NCBI GenBank assembly: GCA_013151115.1
Contig: JAADIW010000100.1
Coordinates: forward strand, 1-5,472
Direction: 5' to 3'
Source of the DNA: Caldisericota bacterium
Lineage (GTDB): Bacteria; Bipolaricaulota; Bipolaricaulia; Bipolaricaulales; Bipolaricaulaceae
Length of the DNA: 5,472 nt
Below, one piece after another: positions 1 to 5,457 of this stretch. Every line of letters begins with the position of its first letter. Positions within the stretch are counted from its first letter, which is position 1. The notes under the pieces are model-generated. The model saw only the letters and a program-made list of their open reading frames with translations, searched no databases and was not told the DNA's origin. Made by a program: the position numbers and the translations under genes.

Positions 1-693
1 GGCCGGGAGGGAGGTGGAGTCCCGGGGGTCGTGGCCGGCGATGAGGGAGAGGATGAGGGCGCAATCCCGCACCGTACGGGCGATGGGCCCGATCTGATCC
101 AGGGACGAGGCGAAGGCCACCAGCCCCCACCGCGACACCAGCCCGTAGGTGGGCTTCAGGCCCACCACCCCGCACAACGCCGCCGGCTGGCGCACCGACC
201 CCCCGGTGTCCGACCCCAGCGCCGCCAGCGCTTCCCCCGCCGCCACCGCCGCCGCGCTCCCCCCCGACGATCCCCCAGGTACCCGTTCGGGGTCGTGGGG
301 GTTCCGGGTGGGGCCGAAGGCGGAATGTTCGGTGGAGGAGCCCATGGCGAACTCGTCCATGTTGGTCTTCCCCTGTACCTGGGCCCCCGCCGCCCTCAAC
401 CGCTCCACCGCGGTGGCGTCGAACACGGGTCGGAACCGCTCCAGGAACCGGGAGCCGCAGGTGGTGGGGAAGTCCGACGTGGAGATATTGTCCTTCACCG
501 CGATGGGGATCCCCCGCAGGGGCCTCTCGGCGTACGCCTCCCCGCGCTCCTTCAGCTCGGCGGGATCGGCCAGGGAGAGGAAAGCCCTTATCGTGGGCTC
601 GACCTCACCGATGCGTTTCCAGAGCGCATCAATAATTTCTCCCAGGGCTATCCTGCCCTGGGAGATGGCCTCCAACGTCCCCACGAGGTCCAT
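1..693 (-). CDS. gatA: Asp-tRNA(Asn)/Glu-tRNA(Gln) amidotransferase subunit A, N-terminal half (cut by window edge)
   Basis: GatA is the glutaminase subunit of the cytoplasmic GatCAB complex. It releases ammonia from glutamine so that mischarged Glu-tRNA(Gln) and/or Asp-tRNA(Asn) can be amidated. The 231 visible codons show the amidase-signature fold. The Ser-cisSer-Lys triad is present: Lys67 in GIPIAVKDN, the cis-Ser Ser142 in PGGSSGGS and the nucleophile Ser166 in GSDTGGS. The segments GKTNMDEFAMGSS (about 108-120) and VVGLKPTYG (about 176-184) are also typical of GatA. Full-length members are about 480 residues, so roughly half lies beyond base 1. The ATG at 693 gives the usual GatA N-terminus, but no Shine-Dalgarno precedes it, because a tRNA-Leu gene ends 5 nt upstream. 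Expression probably comes from the tRNA promoter at 827-798. GatA is a near-certain call. Other amidase-signature enzymes are less likely given the GatA-specific motifs. Confidence 0.96.
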   Translation of the reverse strand, partial: MDLVGTLEAISQGRIALGEIIDALWKRIGEVEPTIRAFLSLADPAELKERGEAYAERPLRGIPIAVKDNISTSDFPTTCGSRFLERFRPVFDATAVERLRAAGAQVQGKTNMDEFAMGSSTEHSAFGPTRNPHDPERVPGGSSGGSAAAVAAGEALAALGSDTGGSVRQPAALCGVVGLKPTYGLVSRWGLVAFASSLDQIGPIARTVRDCALILSLIAGHDPRDSTSLPA

Positions 694-698
694 GCTAC

Positions 699-784
699 TG
701 CCGGGGGTGGGATTCGAACCCACACGGGGTTTATGCCCCACTGGATCCTGAGTCCAGCGCGTCTGCCAATTCCGCCACCCCGGC
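699..784 (-). tRNA. tRNA-Leu(CAG)
   Basis: This is an 86-nt class II tRNA read on the minus strand. The acceptor stem is GCCGGGG paired with CCCCGGC, with discriminator A73 as usual for leucine. A GCG/CGC D-stem is followed by the anticodon arm CTGGA-CTCAGGA-TCCAG, which gives anticodon CAG (reads CUG). A long variable arm with a GGGG/CCCC stem follows, then the T-arm GTGGG-TTCGAAT-CCCAC. The 3' CCA is not encoded: GTAGC follows A73, so the CCA-adding enzyme must supply it. The 3' end lies 5 nt before the gatA start codon, so the two are almost certainly cotranscribed. Confidence 0.97.
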
Positions 785-797
785 CAGGGGCACTCCG

Positions 798-827
798 ATT
801 CTATAAACCCCGCTCCCCCCGCGTCAA
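798..827 (-). promoter_or_regulatory. sigma70-like promoter of tRNA-Leu/gatA
   Basis: On the minus strand, a -35 box TTGACG (827-822) is followed by a GC-rich spacer and an AT-rich TATAGAAT. This can be read as TATAGA with a 16-nt spacer (805-800) or TAGAAT with an 18-nt spacer (803-798). The predicted transcription start is near 791-793, only about 7-9 nt before the tRNA 5' end, as is common for tRNA promoters. The AT-rich box stands out in GC-rich surroundings. The position directly upstream of the tRNA supports the call, which is motif-based only. Confidence 0.75.
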
Positions 828-849
828 GGCACCGAAGAGGCCACCAGGT

Positions 850-878
850 TTGACTAAATTCGCGCTCCACGTTAGACT
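850..878 (+). promoter_or_regulatory. sigma70-like promoter of the Crp-like regulator operon
   Basis: A -35 box TTGACT (850-855), an ideal 17-nt spacer and a -10 box TAGACT (873-878) face right. Transcription should start near 885, leaving a leader of about 12 nt that is little more than the purine-rich GGTGAGGGGGG before the ATG at 897. The -35 boxes of this promoter and the divergent tRNA promoter are 22 bp apart, so binding of a regulator or polymerase at one could affect the other. Confidence 0.75.
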
Positions 879-896
879 GCCTCCGGGTGAGGGGGG

Positions 897-1564
897 ATGA
901 TCGAGCTGAAAGATTTTCGTGTCTTCGCCGATCTCAAAAAGGACGATTTGGAAAAGCTCGCCTCCATGATCCGCCACATCGACTACGGGGCCGACGAGCT
1001 CATCTTCATGGAGGGAGCCCCGGCGTTCGGGTTCTACCTGGTATTCTCCGGCGCGGTGAAGGTGGTGAAGCGTTCCGCCAAGGGGAAGTCCCAGATCCTG
1101 AAGATCGTCGGCCCGGGGGGGATGCTGGGGGAGACCACCCTGTTCGATAAGACGGTCCACAACGCCTACGCCAAGACCCTCGTTCCCTCCAAGGTGGGGT
1201 TCATCGAGCGCGGCGATTTCTTCTATTTCCTGGAGCGTCACCCCAAGGTGATCTTCCGTTTCTTCGAGCGCCTCTCCCTCGAGCTGAAAGCGTTCCAAAA
1301 CAAGCTCGCCGAGCGCTCCTATGCCTCCAGCAAGGAGCGGCTCCCCCCCTCGCCCTGGGGAAGCTGGGGATCGAGCTCTCCCGGGGGGAGCTCGCCGAGA
1401 TGGCCGGGGTCTCGTCCAAGACCGCCATCCGGACGTTGGGGGAGCTCGAGTCACGCGGCATCATCGCCCTCGAGAACCGCAAGATCAGGATCCTCAAGGA
1501 GGATTACCTCAAGCGCCTGGTGGAACCCTTCTCCCTGCCCGTCGACAGTTCCACCATCATCTGA
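897..1564 (+). CDS. Crp/Fnr-family transcriptional regulator, frame broken by -1 at a C7 tract
   Basis: This is a predicted DNA-binding regulator of the Crp/Fnr superfamily. Frame 1 (897-1349) encodes a cyclic-nucleotide-binding-type beta-roll (about residues 5-110: GADELIFMEGAPAFGFYLVFSG, then GPGGMLGETTLF) and the long dimerisation helix (about 112-145). The C-terminal winged helix-turn-helix (ELSRGELAEMAGVSSKTAIR, then TLGELESRGIIALENRKIRI) lies in another frame, from about 1346 to the TGA at 1562-1564. The switch falls at seven Cs (1343-1349). One more C would give an intact protein of 222 residues, the normal family size. The uninterrupted first frame runs on to 1961 as low-complexity Pro/Ser/Arg sequence inside the next gene and is not credible. 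The protein has no cysteine, so no Fnr-type Fe-S cluster. The Arg-Ser/Thr pair that binds the cAMP phosphate in Crp is not evident after GE, so the ligand is unknown. The cause may be a sequencing error, a real inactivating mutation or programmed slippage. The ATG at 897 follows a G-rich ribosome binding site. Confidence 0.88.
1343..1349 (+). other. C7 homopolymer at the frameshift point of the Crp-like gene
   Basis: Seven consecutive Cs are read as C-CCC-CCC in the upstream frame, with CCC codons at 1344-1349. This matches the X-XXY-YYZ pattern on which two tRNAs can slip back by one base, and a -1 slip here enters exactly the frame that encodes the helix-turn-helix domain. The same tract is also a classic place for base-calling or assembly indels. 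Confidence 0.6.
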
Positions 1565-1644
1565 GGTGTCCGACAAAATTCTCCGGGCCGCGGTGATCGG
1601 TGTCCTTGCCCCCGTGTCCGCGCCCCCACAAATTGTCCCCGGTG

Positions 1645-3471
1645 ATGTCAACGGCGCGGAAACGGCGGTTGGGGATAGTGTTGGGTTTTTATGCCTTCTT
1701 CACGGGCCTCGTCCACTTTCTGCCCCTCCCCCCGAGCCCGGGGACGATCATCGCCGGCTATGCGCTGGCCACCGCGGTGTTCGCGGGGTGCGGGTGGCTG
1801 TGGGGGGGACTGGGGGCCGGGCTCGCCGTGGCCGCCTCCGCGCCCCTGTTGGGGGAGACGGGACCGGGGCTCCCCACCGTGGCCGGTCTCCTCTACTTCG
1901 GGGTGGTGCCCCTGGTGGGAGGGGGGCTACAGATGTACCGCCGATTCTCCGGGGCCGGTAAGAAGCCCCCGCGAGGGACGAACAAACTGGATCTCATCTG
2001 CAACGAGGTCCTGTTCGAGGACAGCCCCAATATCGTTCACCTCATCGACGGGGAGGGCAACGTCATCCGCCGCAACCGGACCTCGAAGCAGCTCCTGGGG
2101 TGGCCCGGTCGGAACACCCTGCACCTGTCCGAGTACGTACATCCCGAGGACATCGCCGCGTTTCGCGGGGCGTTGCGCAAGCTCTTCGACCTCGGCCGCC
2201 TCCAGGAGGTCAAAGTGCGGTTCATCACCGAGGGCCACCGCAGCGTCCCCGTGGAGGTGCATGCGCGCCGCCTGGACGGAAAGCGGGCCGTGCTAGAGGC
2301 CCTCGATCGTTCCGAGATCGAAAAGCTCAACCGCGAGCTGGCCGAGGAGAAGGTGCGCTACCGCTACCTCATCGAGGCGGCCATCGACACCATGGAAACC
2401 GGTGTGGTGTTCATCGACACGGCGGGGAAGGTGATCTGGGCGAACAAGGCCATCGAGCGGTTCTTCGGGGTCCCCCGGGACAGCTGCATCGGCTCCCCGG
2501 CCACCAAGCTCCTGGAGAAGATCCGGTTCCGGTTGGAGGCCCCCGACGAGTTCACCCGGACCGTGCGCCGGGCCTATCGGGAGGACCTCACGGTGGAGAA
2601 CATCACCTGTCGGATACGGCCCGGGCTGCGGCGGGAGGAAAAGATCCTACAGTACTCTTCCTATCCGGTGAAGAAGGACGGGAAGCGCGTGGGGCGGATC
2701 GACTACTATGTGGACGTGACCCAACTCAAGCGCCTGCAGGCGGAGCTCCTCAAGAAGACACAGGACCTCGAGGAGATGAACCGCAATCTCAAGGAGTACG
2801 ACTGGGCGGTGGCCCACGACCTCAAGGACCCCGCCCGCACCATCGTGTCGTTCGCGGACCAGTTGCTGAAGAAGAACGGGGCCCTGCCCCCCGATGTCCG
2901 CGCCGACCTGGAGATCATCCGCGAGGTGGGCGAGAATATGATCGCCCTCATCCGGGACCTCCTGCACTTCTCCACCATCAAGGTCGAGGCCTCGGCCTTC
3001 GAGCGGCTGGACCTGCGGAAGCTGGTGGAGGAAGTGTGCCACGACCTCTCCGCCATCCTCGACGGGGTGGAGGTGGTGGTGGCCCCGGACCTGCCGGAGG
3101 TGATGGGGATAGAGACGCGCATCAAGGAGGTGTTCCGGAACCTCATCCAGAACGCGGTGAAGTTCAACGACAAGGCTGTCCCCCGGATCGAGATCGGGCA
3201 CGAGGGGAACCGGGGGGATCTGTGTGTCCTGTACGTGCGCGACAACGGGATCGGGATCAAGGAGGAGTTCCGGGAGAGCATCTTCCGCATCTTCAACAAG
3301 CTGGACCCCGAGAGCGAGGGCACCGGGGCCGGGCTTGCAATCTGCCGCCGGATCGTGGAAGAACACGGGGGGAAGATTTGGGTCAAATCCAAGGTGGGCG
3401 AGGGGAGCACCTTCTATTTTACCCTGCCCAAGGCCCGCGCAAGGATGGTGGAGGGGCAATATGTCCGGTGA
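1645..3471 (+). CDS. Membrane-anchored PAS-PAS sensor histidine kinase
   Basis: This predicted inner-membrane sensor kinase of 608 residues autophosphorylates on histidine and passes the phosphate to a receiver, most likely the overlapping next gene. A basic start (MSTARKRR) precedes about four hydrophobic segments (roughly 10-28, 34-50, 53-68, 77-96). Two PAS-like domains follow (about 115-228, with YVHPEDI, and about 238-360, with TGVVFIDTAGKVIWAN), then a short coiled coil (about 358-388). The DHp/HisKA helix has its phospho-acceptor at His391 in AVAHDLKDP. The ATPase domain has an N-box with Asn503 (NLIQNAVKFN), a G1 box with Asp533 (RDNGIGI) and a G2 box (GTGAGLAICRRI, 559-570). No GAF/phytochrome chromophore domain is present, although the kinase core resembles those paired with Rcp1-type regulators. 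The start is uncertain: ATG 1645 suits the membrane topology, while GTG 1642 and GTG 1600 are in frame upstream and the ribosome binding site is weak (GGTG). It lies 80 nt after the Crp-like gene, with no clear promoter between. The stimulus cannot be inferred. Confidence 0.93.
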   Translation: MSTARKRRLGIVLGFYAFFTGLVHFLPLPPSPGTIIAGYALATAVFAGCGWLWGGLGAGLAVAASAPLLGETGPGLPTVAGLLYFGVVPLVGGGLQMYRRFSGAGKKPPRGTNKLDLICNEVLFEDSPNIVHLIDGEGNVIRRNRTSKQLLGWPGRNTLHLSEYVHPEDIAAFRGALRKLFDLGRLQEVKVRFITEGHRSVPVEVHARRLDGKRAVLEALDRSEIEKLNRELAEEKVRYRYLIEAAIDTMETGVVFIDTAGKVIWANKAIERFFGVPRDSCIGSPATKLLEKIRFRLEAPDEFTRTVRRAYREDLTVENITCRIRPGLRREEKILQYSSYPVKKDGKRVGRIDYYVDVTQLKRLQAELLKKTQDLEEMNRNLKEYDWAVAHDLKDPARTIVSFADQLLKKNGALPPDVRADLEIIREVGENMIALIRDLLHFSTIKVEASAFERLDLRKLVEEVCHDLSAILDGVEVVVAPDLPEVMGIETRIKEVFRNLIQNAVKFNDKAVPRIEIGHEGNRGDLCVLYVRDNGIGIKEEFRESIFRIFNKLDPESEGTGAGLAICRRIVEEHGGKIWVKSKVGEGSTFYFTLPKARARMVEGQYVR

Positions 3472-3901
3472 GAAGAAATTGGTGGTCCTGGTGGTGGAGG
3501 ACAAGAAGTTCGATTACGTCCTCATCGAGAGGTCGATCAAGGCCCTGGAGGAGAAGGGGATAAAGTGCGAGCTCCATTGGGTGAAGACCGGGGAGGACGC
3601 CCTGAATTTCCTCTATCGCCGGGGGGAGTTCGCTGGCGCGCCCCGGCCGAACCTGATCCTCCTGGACCTGAGGCTCCCGGGAAAGGACGGCCTCGAGGTC
3701 CTCAAGGAGATCAAGGAGGACGAGAAGCTCCGCAAGATCCCCGTGGTGGTGCTAACCGTCTCGGAATCCGAGGAGGATATGGTGCGGGCCTACGACTCCG
3801 GGGCCTCGGCCTACCTCCAGAAGCCCACCCACACGGAGGACTTCGAGAAGCTCTTGAACACGGTTTGGGAATACTGGAAAGTGGTGAAGCTCCCGGAGTG
3901 A
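3461..3901 (+). CDS. Stand-alone receiver-domain response regulator (Rcp1/CheY-like)
   Basis: This 146-residue protein is a single receiver domain without an output domain. The acidic pocket is Glu13-Asp14 (VVEDKKFDYV), the phospho-acceptor is Asp69 in LILLDLRLPGKDG, the switch threonine is Thr99 in VVVLTVS and the conserved lysine is Lys121 in LQKP. The ending EYWKVVKLP is characteristic of the Rcp1 branch, the small regulators that partner phytochrome-like and PAS histidine kinases. The start ATG at 3461 overlaps the kinase gene by 11 nt and follows a strong GGTGGAGGGG site, so the two are translationally coupled and surely cognate. Its output must go through protein contact with an unknown partner, because it has no DNA-binding or enzyme domain. 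A link to the Crp-like regulator upstream is only a positional inference. Confidence 0.95.
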   Translation: MSGEKKLVVLVVEDKKFDYVLIERSIKALEEKGIKCELHWVKTGEDALNFLYRRGEFAGAPRPNLILLDLRLPGKDGLEVLKEIKEDEKLRKIPVVVLTVSESEEDMVRAYDSGASAYLQKPTHTEDFEKLLNTVWEYWKVVKLPE

Positions 3902-3906
3902 GGCCA

Positions 3907-3930
3907 TCCGTCACCCGGACGGGTGTCGGA
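3907..3930 (+). terminator. Hairpin just after the response regulator gene, no U-tract
   Basis: The sequence folds as TCCG-T-CACCC-GGAC-GGGTG-T-CGGA: a 5-bp inner stem with a tetraloop, a T-T mismatch and a 4-bp outer stem. It starts 6 nt after the stop codon. No T-run follows (the next bases are GGTCCCCCC), so it is not a standard Rho-independent terminator. It may be a 3'-end protecting stem or part of a Rho-dependent end. A GAGGTCCCC direct repeat (about 3929-3937 and 3942-3950) lies next to it. Confidence 0.4.
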
Positions 3931-4025
3931 GGTCCCCCCTCGAGGTCCCCTATTTCCTAAGACCTTCGCCTGTAATCGGTGTAACCCTAATTGCGCGGAG
4001 ATGTTCGTGCGCCCCAGGCGTGGTG

Positions 4026-4180
4026 CCGGCCGTGACGGGTTGCCTGCCCGTCGGGGGCCGGGGGCGGATGAGATGCCCTGACCGCCTCCTCCCCCCGGCC
4101 CCGAGGCTGCCGTTCGAATCGGCGGGGCGCGCGGGAACTTCCTCGGATCGGCCGGGGGAGGGAATATCCCTTCCCCGGCC
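4026..4180 (+). promoter_or_regulatory. Candidate attenuator-like leader with mutually exclusive stems
   Basis: Five segments pair in a chain. Stem A is CCGGCC and GACGGG (4026-4039) with CCCGTC and GGCCGG (4047-4061). Stem B is GGGGCCGGGGG (4054-4064) with CCCCCGGCCCC (4092-4102), 11 bp. Stem C is CCGAGG (4101-4106) with CCTCGG (4141-4146), extended by 4087-4100 with 4150-4162, about 19 bp with small bulges. Stem D is the terminator-like hairpin 4150-4180. Each stem uses bases of the next, so A+C and B+D are alternative states, with D able to stop transcription. This is read from complementarity alone. G-runs and C-runs pair easily by chance in GC-rich DNA, and no known riboswitch class was recognised. 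Confidence 0.35.
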
Positions 4181-4187
4181 CTTGTTT
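4150..4187 (+). terminator. Terminator-like hairpin upstream of the solute-binding protein gene
   Basis: A 13-bp stem with one G-T pair (GGCCGGGGGAGGG, 4150-4162, with CCCTTCCCCGGCC, 4168-4180) and a 5-nt AATAT loop is followed by CTTGTTTC, a short imperfect T-tract. It would stop transcription coming from the kinase/response-regulator operon, or act as the terminator arm of an attenuator. It lies about 250 nt from the nearest upstream stop codon, which is far for a simple gene end. Confidence 0.65.
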
Positions 4188-4211
4188 CCCCACGCCCCCA
4201 TGAGCTATGAT
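4182..4211 (+). promoter_or_regulatory. sigma70-like promoter of the solute-binding protein gene
   Basis: TTGTTT (4182-4187), an 18-nt spacer and TATGAT (4206-4211, one mismatch to TATAAT) predict a start near 4218. That gives a leader of about 28 nt carrying the AGGGGGGAG ribosome binding site at 4232-4240. The -35 box overlaps the T-tract of the hairpin before it. If used, this promoter bypasses the structured region and rules out the in-frame ATG at 4207 as a start. Confidence 0.55.
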
Positions 4212-4245
4212 CCTCGGTAACCCACATGTAGAGGGGGGAGTGCAT

Positions 4246-5409
4246 ATGCGTAAAGTGCTGTTCGGTCTGTTGTTGGTCTCCTTGTTCCTCTCGCTTCCCG
4301 CCCTCGCCGGCCGGGTGGCCCTCATCCTCGACGTCGGCGGCCGCGGGGACCTCTCGTTCAACGACATGGGGTTCAAGGGGACCGAAGAGGCCATGGCCGA
4401 CTTCGGTTGGGAGATGACGGTGATCCAGTCCGCCACCGCGGCCGATTACCTACCCAACATCCGCAACGCCGCCCGCACCCGGGCCTTCGACCTTATCATC
4501 TGCGTGGGATTCCTCCTGGCCGACGCGCTGAACCAGGTGGCGCCCGAGTTCCCCGATCAGAAGTTCGCCATCATCGATGCCGTGGTCGATCAACCCAACG
4601 TCCTCTCCATCATCTTCGAGGAGCAGGAGGGATCCGCCCTGGTGGGTGCCCTGGCGGGGATGCTCGCCGCTTACTACGGCTATCCCTACGTGGGGGTCGT
4701 GCTCGGGATCGAGATCCCGGTCCTCTACCACTTCGAGGGCGGCTACCGCTTCGGGATCGACTGGGGTCTGAAGAAGTACGCCGAGGTCACCGGGGAGAAA
4801 CCCAATGTGGGCCTCCTCTGGGTCTATACCGGCACCTTCTCCGACATCGCCAAGGGCAAGGCGGCCGCCGAGGCCCAGCTGGAACAGGGGGCGGTGGCGG
4901 TCTACAACGTGGCCGGCCCGCTGGGCATCGGGATCCTCGAGGCCGTGACCGAGAAACTGGAGGAGCTCGGCCGTGAGGCCGGCCCGCCCTTCATGATCGG
5001 CGTCGACGCCAACCAGGACTGGATGGGCGACGGAAACAAGGTCATCGCCTCCATGATGAAGCGCGTGGACGTGGGTTGCTACACCGCCATCAAGATGGTC
5101 CACGAGGGCACGTTCAAGGGCGGCATCCTCAGCATGGGCCTCGCGAACAAGGGCGTGGGCATCTCCAGGTTCATGGACCTCCTGGAGTTCATCGACTTCG
5201 GCGTGGCCGCGGGCGCCATCAGCGCCGAGAAGAGGCCCGAGATCGCCGCGAACTGGGCCGCCGTGCGCGCCTCGCTCCCCACCTGGATCTGGAAGGCCGT
5301 CGACGAGCTCGAGAAGAAGATCCTCTCCGGGGAGATCACGGTGCCCAAGCCTGAGACCCGGGAGGAGATGCTCAAGGTGCGCGAGCTCTACCCGCTCGTG
5401 CGCGAGTGA
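4246..5409 (+). CDS. BMP/PnrA-family ABC transporter substrate-binding protein
   Basis: This is a predicted periplasmic solute-binding protein of 387 residues. Characterised members of the BMP/Med/PnrA (TmpC) family bind purine nucleosides and deliver them to an ABC permease. Residues 1-21 (MRKVLFGLLLVSLFLSLPALA) are a signal peptide with an Ala-x-Ala end. There is no lipobox cysteine, unlike many family members that are lipoproteins. Family signatures are DVGGRGDLSFNDMGFKG (29-45), FEEQEGSALVGALAG (124-138), GGYRFGIDWG (165-174) and GVDANQDW (252-259). The ATG at 4246 is chosen because AGGGGGGAG (4232-4240) sits 5 nt before it and the signal peptide starts there. The ATG at 4207, also in frame, falls inside the predicted -10 box. 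A strong terminator follows, so permease and ATPase genes, if linked, lie beyond the window and would need read-through or their own promoter. The true ligand is not shown: nucleoside is inferred from the family. Confidence 0.93.
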   Translation: MRKVLFGLLLVSLFLSLPALAGRVALILDVGGRGDLSFNDMGFKGTEEAMADFGWEMTVIQSATAADYLPNIRNAARTRAFDLIICVGFLLADALNQVAPEFPDQKFAIIDAVVDQPNVLSIIFEEQEGSALVGALAGMLAAYYGYPYVGVVLGIEIPVLYHFEGGYRFGIDWGLKKYAEVTGEKPNVGLLWVYTGTFSDIAKGKAAAEAQLEQGAVAVYNVAGPLGIGILEAVTEKLEELGREAGPPFMIGVDANQDWMGDGNKVIASMMKRVDVGCYTAIKMVHEGTFKGGILSMGLANKGVGISRFMDLLEFIDFGVAAGAISAEKRPEIAANWAAVRASLPTWIWKAVDELEKKILSGEITVPKPETREEMLKVRELYPLVRE

Positions 5410-5425
5410 CGACATATGGGAACTC

Positions 5426-5457
5426 GGGGGAGGGGCTGGTAGCCCCTCCCCCTTTTT
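5426..5457 (+). terminator. Rho-independent terminator of the solute-binding protein gene
   Basis: A perfect 11-bp stem (GGGGGAGGGGC, 5426-5436, with GCCCCTCCCCC, 5442-5452) with a TGGTA loop is followed directly by TTTTT (5453-5457). It begins 16 nt after the stop codon. If transporter genes follow, partial termination here would let the binding protein be made in excess over the membrane subunits. Confidence 0.93.

Larger units (their letters stand above)
3902..4245 (+). other. 344-nt non-coding stretch with dense RNA-structure potential
   Basis: No convincing protein gene is seen on either strand. The open frames here are low-complexity Gly/Pro/Arg sequence without good starts. From left to right it holds a hairpin (3907-3930); a less GC-rich patch without a clear promoter (about 3950-3992); a two-tier stem-loop (4026-4061); a C-rich strand and a small T-arm-like hairpin (4087-4124); a terminator-like hairpin (4150-4180); a promoter (4182-4211); and the ribosome binding site of the next gene (4232-4240). 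It could be an untranslated leader of the solute-binding protein gene, a small RNA, or simply two gene ends and one promoter. Confidence 0.6.

Noticed and set aside
31..900. Long plus-strand open frames across 31-900
   Set aside because: They run antisense to gatA and tRNA-Leu, have Arg/Pro/Gly-rich composition without recognisable motifs, and arise from the high GC content.
1565..1644. A separate promoter for the kinase gene
   Set aside because: A TCGACA-like -35 at about 1542 has no -10 box at the right distance, so read-through from the Crp-like gene is the simpler reading.
897..1961. The uninterrupted 354-codon frame from the Crp-like start
   Set aside because: After the C7 tract the translation becomes Pro/Ser/Gly/Arg low-complexity sequence and overlaps the kinase gene, while a clean helix-turn-helix domain sits in another frame.
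2647..3504. Long minus-strand open frames opposite the kinase gene (and similar ones opposite the binding protein at 4450-5415)
   Set aside because: They are His/Leu/Asp-rich antisense shadows of well-identified proteins, with no motifs or ribosome binding sites of their own.
3982..3990. TAACCCTAA, a telomere-like motif
   Set aside because: It is a single copy of nine bases with no tandem repetition, so it is chance.
4040..4135. A full tRNA gene around the T-arm-like hairpin
   Set aside because: No matching 5' acceptor strand, D-arm or anticodon arm is found at the required distance on either strand.
4020..4220. A 66-codon frame in the intergenic region
   Set aside because: It has a poor start, no ribosome binding site and low-complexity composition, and it crosses the terminator-like hairpin and promoter.
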